Assembly: GCF_040676675.1 (NCBI RefSeq)
Contig: NZ_JBFAPK010000001.1
Coordinates: 248,001-312,000, forward strand
Reading direction: 5' to 3'
Length of the DNA: 64,000 nt
DNA from: JBFAPK01 sp040676675
Lineage (GTDB): Bacteria; Actinomycetota; Actinomycetes; Mycobacteriales; Micromonosporaceae
The notes under the pieces are model-generated. The model searched no databases. It was not told the DNA's origin and worked only from the letters and a program-made list of their open reading frames with translations. Every line of letters begins with the position of its first letter. Within the stretch, counting starts at the first letter, position 1. A program made the translations under genes and the position numbers. Positions 59,016-64,000 of the stretch are shown here, piece after piece.

Positions 59016-59264
59016 TCAGCGGGGCCGGTTGTTCCAGTTGTAGAACGTCGGGATGTTCTCGAAGTGGTTCCAGGCGCAGACCGCGCCCGCCCCTTCCCCC
59101 GCCGCGCCGACCTCGGCCCGCCGCCGCCGTGCGTCCTCCGCCTCGCGCAGCAGCTCGGTCAGCCCGCGCCGGGCGTGCCGTACCCGCTCGGCGACCGCGT
59201 CCCGGGACGGCACCCCGTCGCTCTCGGATCGGTCAACTCGCCGCGCACTCGTAGCCTCGGGCAT
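59016..59264 (-). CDS. Cyclophane RiPP precursor peptide (AmcA-like)
   Basis: 82 residues. A charged, helical leader (1-60: AVAERVRHARRGLTELLREAEDARRRR) is followed by a C-terminal core from C63 to R82 whose triplets W65-N-H, F68-E-N, F74-Y-N and W77-N-N fit the aromatic-x-Asn pattern for three-residue cyclophane crosslinks. By memory this matches AmcA-type 'multiple cyclophane' precursors. ATG 59264 lies inside the end of the radical SAM gene (32-base overlap), so the precursor is made after the maturase. GGGAG precedes it. No protease or transporter gene is adjacent; 58727-59015 has nothing else. Confidence 0.8.
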   Translation of the reverse strand: MPEATSARRVDRSESDGVPSRDAVAERVRHARRGLTELLREAEDARRRRAEVGAAGEGAGAVCAWNHFENIPTFYNWNNRPR

Positions 59265-60366
59265 GGTCCAGCACTCCCTCCAGTAGGCGGATCTTGCTGT
59301 TACGGCAGTGGTTGGTCTCCGTACCATCAAAACGCCCATGCTCGAAGTAACGGTTGGCCGCGTGACCGCCGCCGCAGAACCCGAAGTACGGGCAGCGGCT
59401 CCGGCAGGCCTCCACCCCGGCGAGGAACTCGCTCACCCAGGGCGTCTCGGCGGCCGTGGCCAGCACCTCCGGCAGCGGTGTCGTCAGCACGTTACCGCTG
59501 CTGAAGTCGCCGTACCGCCGATCGGAGAAGCCGGCCAGCTCGGGCGAGAGCAAGATCACCGAGCCGTCGTGACCGACCGTCGGGATCGGGTCGAGCCGGC
59601 GGGGCAGCAGCTGGTCGGCGGTGTCGTCGAGGACCGCCGCGGCGTACCGCAGCGACCACTCGACCTCGCGCAGGTGGATCCGGGGGTCGCGGCGCCAGGC
59701 CGCCACCAGCTCGGCCCAGAAGCCCGTCACCGCCCCGACCGGATGGGCGTTCACCCGCGTGTTGACGCCCTCCATCTCCTCGATGTTGATGCCGAGCACG
59801 TCGCAGCCGAGGCCCAGGAAGTAGTCGTAGAGCTCGCTGGCGAGTCCCGGCTCCGGCCGGGTCACCACGCAGAGCGCGGAGAACGGGATGCCGTTGCGGC
59901 GCAGCGCCTCGACGCCACGCATGATCCGCTCATACGCCGGGCGGTCGCCGCGGGTCCGCCGCTCGGCGTTGCGGCTCGCCGGCCCGTCGACGCTGACGCT
60001 GACCCGCATCCGGTGCGCGAGGAAGAACTCGCACCAGGCGTCGTCGATCAGTGTCGCGTTGGTCTGCACGTGGTGCTCGACCGTGGCGTCGAAGGGGGCC
60101 AGCAGGGCGGCCAGGTGCTCGCGCCCGGCCGCCAAGGGCTCACCGCCGTGCCAGACCACCGAGAAGCGCCCGGCCCGCGCCCACCCGTTCACGGCCTCGG
60201 CCACCGCCGCCGCGACCGGAACGGACATGCGCCGGTCCGTCGACCGCAGCGGCAGGTAGCAGTAGACGCAGTCGAGGTTGCAGAGCGTGGTCGGCTGCAT
60301 GACCACGTAGCCGGGGACGGTGGCGATACCCCGCATTCCGGATATCGGTCGTTCTGGGGCAGCCAT
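59233..60366 (-). CDS. Radical SAM/SPASM cyclophane-forming maturase (AmcB-like)
   Basis: 377 residues. Radical SAM cluster motif C29-x3-C33-x2-C36 in TTLCNLDCVYCYLPL, then FSVVWHGGEPLA, QTNATLIDDAWCEFF and VSVSVDGPASRNAERRTRGD. The SPASM-like C-terminal part holds further cysteines for auxiliary clusters (GVEACRSRCPYFGFCGGG and NHCRNSK). It should crosslink aromatic side chains of the precursor encoded right behind it. GGAGGGCCAGG precedes the ATG. The order maturase-precursor with overlap is unusual; most RiPP units place the precursor first. Confidence 0.85.
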   Translation of the reverse strand: MAAPERPISGMRGIATVPGYVVMQPTTLCNLDCVYCYLPLRSTDRRMSVPVAAAVAEAVNGWARAGRFSVVWHGGEPLAAGREHLAALLAPFDATVEHHVQTNATLIDDAWCEFFLAHRMRVSVSVDGPASRNAERRTRGDRPAYERIMRGVEALRRNGIPFSALCVVTRPEPGLASELYDYFLGLGCDVLGINIEEMEGVNTRVNAHPVGAVTGFWAELVAAWRRDPRIHLREVEWSLRYAAAVLDDTADQLLPRRLDPIPTVGHDGSVILLSPELAGFSDRRYGDFSSGNVLTTPLPEVLATAAETPWVSEFLAGVEACRSRCPYFGFCGGGHAANRYFEHGRFDGTETNHCRNSKIRLLEGVLDHARGYECAAS

Positions 60367-60467
60367 CCTGGCCCTCCTCCCCGTACCTGAGGGTGTCCCT
60401 CAGGCTAGGTCGCGACGGCCACTCGGGTAAGCCCTGATCAGGTGAGCGGTCGATCACCGCATCGTGA

Positions 60468-61625
60468 TCAACCCCGGGTGTACTGGCCGATCATCTGCAC
60501 CTCTCCGGTGCCCTCGATAACCTCTCCGACCTGCCACGCGTCGACCCCGCGCCCGGCCAGGCAGGCCAGCGCGCGGTCCGCGTCCTCGGCCGAGACGATG
60601 GCGAACATGCCCACCCCCATGTTGAAGGTGGACTCCATCTCCGAGTCGTCGATCCGACCCTTCGCCTGCACCAGATCGAAGATCGGCTGCGGCTTCCAGG
60701 TCGAACGGTTCACCACGGCGTCCACGTGGTCAGGCAGGATCCGGACCAGGTTGCCCGGGATCCCGCCGCCGGTGACGTGCGCCAGCGCGCGCACCTCGGC
60801 CTCGGCGATCAGCTTCAGGCAGTCCTGCGCGTAGATCTTGGTGGGGGTGAGCAGCTCCTCGCCGAGGGTGCGCTGCCGGCCGAAGTCCTCGATCACGGTG
60901 TCCAGCCGCATCCGGCCGGCGCCCAGCAACACGTGCCGGACCAGGGAGTAGCCGTTCGAGTGCAGCCCGGACGAGCGCATCGCGATCACCACGTCGCCGA
61001 CCTCGACCCGCTCCGGGGTGAGGATCTCGCTCTCCTCCACCACGCCGACGCCGGTGGCCGAGACGTCGTACTCGTCCGGCTTCAGCACCCCCGGGTGCTC
61101 GGCCGTCTCGCCGCCGAGCAGCGCGCAGCCGGCGTACCGGCAGCCGTCGGCGATGCCCGCGCCGATCTCGGCCACCCGGTCCGGTACCACCTCGCCGCAG
61201 GCGATGTAGTCGAGCAGGAAGAGCGGCTCGGCGCCGCAGGCGACCAGGTCGTCCACGACCATCGCGACCAGGTCGATGCCGACCGTGTCGTGGATGTCGA
61301 GCTGCTGGGCGATGACCAGCTTGGTGCCGACCCCGTCGGTGGAGGAGGCGAGGATCGGCTTGCGGTACTTGGTGGTGTCGAGCCGGAACAGGCCGGCGAA
61401 GCCGCCCAGATCGCCCATCACCTCGGGCCGCCGGGTCCCCTTGACCTTCGACTTGAGCAGCTCGACCGCCCGCTCACCCGCGTGGATCGAGACGCCCGCG
61501 TCCGCGTACGAGACGCTGCGTTTGCGGCCGGAGCGGCCAGCGCGGCCCGACCCGGCCGTCCACGGCTGGCGTTCGCCGCCGGACGACCCGCTGCCTCCGC
61601 TGCTGCGCTCAGTCACGTGCGTCAC
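60468..61625 (-). CDS. purM: Phosphoribosylformylglycinamidine cyclo-ligase (AIR synthetase)
   Basis: 385 residues. The N-terminal 50 residues (Ser/Gly/Arg-rich) are an extra, non-conserved extension; the enzyme starts at SYADAGVSIHAGERAVELLKSKVKGTRRPEV. Typical PurM text: ILASSTDGVGTKLVIA, GIDLVAMVVDDLVACGAEPLFLLDYIACG, LLGGETAEHPG and HVTGGGIPGNLVRILP. Fifth step of purine synthesis. GTG 61625 with GGGGAG in front. It follows purF by 138 bp on the same strand and is probably cotranscribed. Confidence 0.95.
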   Translation of the reverse strand: MTHVTERSSGGSGSSGGERQPWTAGSGRAGRSGRKRSVSYADAGVSIHAGERAVELLKSKVKGTRRPEVMGDLGGFAGLFRLDTTKYRKPILASSTDGVGTKLVIAQQLDIHDTVGIDLVAMVVDDLVACGAEPLFLLDYIACGEVVPDRVAEIGAGIADGCRYAGCALLGGETAEHPGVLKPDEYDVSATGVGVVEESEILTPERVEVGDVVIAMRSSGLHSNGYSLVRHVLLGAGRMRLDTVIEDFGRQRTLGEELLTPTKIYAQDCLKLIAEAEVRALAHVTGGGIPGNLVRILPDHVDAVVNRSTWKPQPIFDLVQAKGRIDDSEMESTFNMGVGMFAIVSAEDADRALACLAGRGVDAWQVGEVIEGTGEVQMIGQYTRG

Positions 61626-61763
61626 GGTTCTCCCCTTAGTGTTTCCCGCGGTTGGCCGCGTCGGGTAGCGGTCGAGGGTCGCTCGACTGTCTGTGGCGAT
61701 CCCCGCCCGGTCGTGGAACCGGGCCGGGCTCGTGGCCCACGGCATGGGCCGCACCGGTCGGTG

Positions 61764-63353
61764 CTATTGGCGATGGCTCGGGTGCGCGCCGCCCGGGCTG
61801 GCGGCGACCGGATGGTTGTCTGGTCCGGGAAGCTCCGTCCCGGTGCCTTGCGGGCGCTCCGCGTCCGGCGACTGGCCGGCGACGCGGCGACCCACACCTT
61901 CGAGTACGTGCTTACCGATCAGGTTCCCGGCTGGCAACCCGATCGGGTATTCCCCATCGAAGCACGCCCGGCAGAGCCGCGTCTTCGGCTGCTCGGTCGC
62001 CGCGATCAAGCCGGAAAGCGAGACGTAACCCAGCGTGTCGGCGCCGATGGACCGGCGGATCCCCTCGTTGTCCAGCCCGTTGGCGAGCAGCTCGGCCCGG
62101 GTGGCGAAGTCGATGCCGTAGAAGCACGGCCAGCTGACCGGCGGGGAGGAGATGCGTACGTGCACCTCCAGCGCGCCTGCCTCGCGCAGCATCCGGACGA
62201 TGGCGCGCTGCGTGTTGCCCCGCACGATCGAGTCGTCGACCACCACGAGCCGCTTGCCACGTACGTTCTCGCGCAGCGGGTTCAGCTTGAGCCGGATGCC
62301 GAGCTGGCGCAGCGTCTGCGAGGGCTGGATGAAGGTGCGGCCGACGTAGGCGTTCTTCATCAGCCCGGCGCCATAGGTGATCCCCGACTCCTCGGCGTAG
62401 CCGATCGCGGCCGGCGTGCCGGACTCCGGCACCGGGATCACGAGATCCGCCTCGACCGGGTGCTCCTTGGCCAGCTGGCGGCCGATCTGCACCCGGGCGG
62501 CGTGCACGTTGCGCCCGGCGATGGTGGCGTCCGGGCGGGCGATGTAGACGTACTCGAAGAGGCAGCCCTTCGGGTCCGGTACCGCGAACCGGGCCGAGCG
62601 GAGGCCGTCCTCGTCGATCGCGAGCAGCTCGCCGGGCTCGATCTCGCGCACCACGCTGGCGCCGACGATGTCCAGGGCGGCGGTCTCGCTCGCCACCACC
62701 CAGCCGCGCTCCAGCCGGCCGAGCACCAGCGGCCGTACGCCGTACGGGTCGCGGGCCGCGTAGAGGGTGGTCTCGTCCATGAAGACGAAGCTGAATGCGC
62801 CGCGCAGCGTCGGCAGCACCTCCAGCGCGGCCGCCTCGACCGAGAGATCCGGCCGGCTGGCCAGCAGCGCCGTCACGAGGGCCGTGTCGGAGGTCGAGCC
62901 GTCCGGGTCCATGCCGCGCGCGGCGGCCTCCCGCCCGAGTTCGGCGCTGTTGACCAGGTTGCCGTTGTGGGCCAGCGCGATCGTGGTGCCGGCGGTGGTG
63001 GCGCGGATGGTCGGCTGGGCGTTCTCCCAGGTCGAACCGCCGGTCGTGGAGTAGCGGGTGTGCCCGATCGCGAGGTGGCCGCGCAGGCTGGCCAGCGTGG
63101 GCTCGTCGAAGACCTGGGCGACCAGACCGAGATCCTTGTAGACCACGACGCTGGAACCGTCGCTGACCGCGATCCCGGCCGCCTCCTGCCCCCGGTGCTG
63201 GAGGGCATAAAGACCGAAATACGTGAGCTTCGCCACTTCCTCGCCCGGAGCCCAGACGCCGAACACGCCGCACTCGTCCTGCGGGCCGGGCTGTTGCGGG
63301 TCCAGGTCGTGGCTCAACCGCCCGTCACCTCGGGGCACCTGCCGCTCCCTCAT
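61764..63353 (-). CDS. purF: Amidophosphoribosyltransferase
   Basis: 529 residues. After a short propeptide the catalytic Cys28 (QDECGVFGVWAPGEE) would become the N-terminal nucleophile. Glutaminase domain with GHTRYSTTGGSTWENAQP and AHNGNLVN; PRTase domain with the PRPP motif RLVVVDDSIVRGNTQRAIVRMLREAGA. Cysteines positioned for a 4Fe-4S cluster are seen (KGCLFEY, WPCFYG, RLCRACFDG). First committed step of purine synthesis. ATG 63353. The last 50 residues are a Pro/Gly-rich tail. Confidence 0.96.
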   Translation of the reverse strand: MRERQVPRGDGRLSHDLDPQQPGPQDECGVFGVWAPGEEVAKLTYFGLYALQHRGQEAAGIAVSDGSSVVVYKDLGLVAQVFDEPTLASLRGHLAIGHTRYSTTGGSTWENAQPTIRATTAGTTIALAHNGNLVNSAELGREAAARGMDPDGSTSDTALVTALLASRPDLSVEAAALEVLPTLRGAFSFVFMDETTLYAARDPYGVRPLVLGRLERGWVVASETAALDIVGASVVREIEPGELLAIDEDGLRSARFAVPDPKGCLFEYVYIARPDATIAGRNVHAARVQIGRQLAKEHPVEADLVIPVPESGTPAAIGYAEESGITYGAGLMKNAYVGRTFIQPSQTLRQLGIRLKLNPLRENVRGKRLVVVDDSIVRGNTQRAIVRMLREAGALEVHVRISSPPVSWPCFYGIDFATRAELLANGLDNEGIRRSIGADTLGYVSLSGLIAATEQPKTRLCRACFDGEYPIGLPAGNLIGKHVLEGVGRRVAGQSPDAERPQGTGTELPGPDNHPVAASPGGAHPSHRQ

Positions 63354-63497
63354 GCTGTTCGGCTCAGATTCAACTGACTACTGGGGGTTCATCTGGGCTA
63401 CTGGGGTTCTAGCTGCTGGTGAACGCACACGTCCGTCGCGCAACAGTGTACGCGAGCCGCAGACTTACACCGAGAGCCACCTTTACGTAGCGCACCG

Positions 63498-63914
63498 TCA
63501 CTCGGAGTCGCGGGTCGGACCGGCGCGACCGGTTCCGTCGGTCGAGTGGCCGGTCCCGTCGGTCAGCGGGAGGTACGCGGCGAGGTCGGCGCGGATGCCG
63601 CTGACCCGTACCCGACCCGAGGCGACCGCGTCCGCCCAGGCCAGCCGCGCGGTGGCCAGCCGGACCCAGGTGACGGGGTCTGTTTCGACGACGTTCGGTG
63701 GCGTACCGCGGGTGTGTCGTGGCCCGGCGACGCACTGAACCGCACCGTAAGGTGGAACCCGCACCTCCACCGATCGGCCCGGCGCGCGCCGGGTCAGCTC
63801 CGTAAGCAGGGCACGGACCGCGTCCCGCAGCAGCTTGACCTCGGGGGCACCCCCCGAGTCGAGCACCGCCAGCACGGCGTCGAGAGCTGAGGACTTATTG
63901 TGCGGAGAGGACAC
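63498..63914 (-). CDS. Sterol carrier family protein
   Basis: 138 residues starting at the GTG at 63914 (the frame continues upstream to 63989, but that part reads like promoter). The core ALDAVLAVLDSGGAPEVKLLRDAVRALLTELTRRAPGRSVEVRVPPYGAVQCVAGPRHTRGTPPNVVETDPVTWVRLATGRLAW-like text matches the actinobacterial SCP-2-related family that commonly lies beside purF. Likely binds a hydrophobic ligand; role unknown. C-terminal TDGTGHSTDGTGRAG is a short tandem repeat. Confidence 0.8.
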   Translation of the reverse strand: MSSPHNKSSALDAVLAVLDSGGAPEVKLLRDAVRALLTELTRRAPGRSVEVRVPPYGAVQCVAGPRHTRGTPPNVVETDPVTWVRLATARLAWADAVASGRVRVSGIRADLAAYLPLTDGTGHSTDGTGRAGPTRDSE

Positions 63915-64000
63915 ATCCGGACGATACGACTCGCAGGTGTGGCAATTGGCGCTGCCCCTGGGTCGCGCGGATCCGTCCGGACAAGGCATAGTTGCCGACG

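Noticed and set aside
58762..59504. Plus-strand small frames across the RiPP precursor
   Set aside because: Antisense to the precursor and maturase, with Arg/Pro-rich composition.
1..64000. CRISPR array, insertion sequence or prophage
   Set aside because: No evenly spaced repeats with unique spacers, no transposase, integrase or phage structural gene was seen.

Overview
The window is high-GC DNA with strong third-position GC, GTG/TTG starts and short intergenic hairpins. It carries BldC, a DUF3073 protein, a SapA-like spore protein, a DIP1984-family protein, purF-purM and a valine dehydrogenase. Together these point to a mycelial, sporulating actinomycete, most likely Micromonosporaceae (Micromonospora/Plantactinospora type). 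The family call is an inference from gene content and style, not from a marker gene alignment.

Layout. 0-7 kb: small regulator/enzyme pairs (MarR with NmrA-like reductase, LysR with quinone oxidoreductase, enoyl-CoA hydratase, TetR with an aromatic-type FAD monooxygenase). 7.2-7.5 kb: a 10-N assembly gap flanked by two copies of the same 96 bp and a homopolymer-rich block, probably an unmerged contig junction. 7.5-22.6 kb: a polysaccharide-utilisation locus on the minus strand. It contains two secreted GH87 alpha-1,3-glucanase/mycodextranase-type enzymes with discoidin domains, a GH13 oligosaccharide alpha-glucosidase, two sugar ABC permeases, a sugar-binding lipoprotein, a GH15 enzyme and a LacI regulator. 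No transport ATPase is present, as is usual where a shared MsiK-type ATPase serves many sugar systems. 22.7-28.4 kb: a disulfide oxidoreductase, then a carotenoid block (crtB divergent from crtI-idi-MerR/B12 regulator). 28.5-31.9 kb: polysaccharide deacetylase, tRNA-Glu, tRNA-Asp, tRNA-Phe, the DIP1984-family gene followed by a tRNA-like folded RNA, and a hydrolase.

31.9-47.9 kb: a SapA-like secreted protein, a large S8 protease, an ECF sigma with its membrane partner, an S41 protease, a NarL-type two-component pair whose kinase carries tandem repeats, a DUF418 membrane protein whose C-terminus lies inside a 23-bp inverted repeat, HxlR/NAD(P)-binding, YCII/ECF sigma, SRPBCC and DUF2786 genes. 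48-55 kb: a substrate-binding lipoprotein whose two half-domains appear in swapped order, two leaderless DxDxDGxxD repeat proteins around a 3-hydroxyacyl-CoA dehydrogenase/enoyl-CoA hydratase pair, and an MMPL transporter with its TetR. 55-64 kb: bldC, a conserved hypothetical, valine dehydrogenase, DUF3073, a two-gene cyclophane RiPP unit (radical SAM maturase with a precursor ending in aromatic-X-Asn triplets), purM, purF and a sterol-carrier-like protein.

The best candidates for new biology are the RiPP unit, the tRNA-like RNA beside the DIP1984 gene, the apparently circularly permuted binding protein and the DxDxDG repeat proteins. Several genes also show direct repeats that copy the segment around their stop codon. 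Two 48-nt palindromes sharing one identical arm look like a dispersed intergenic repeat family.
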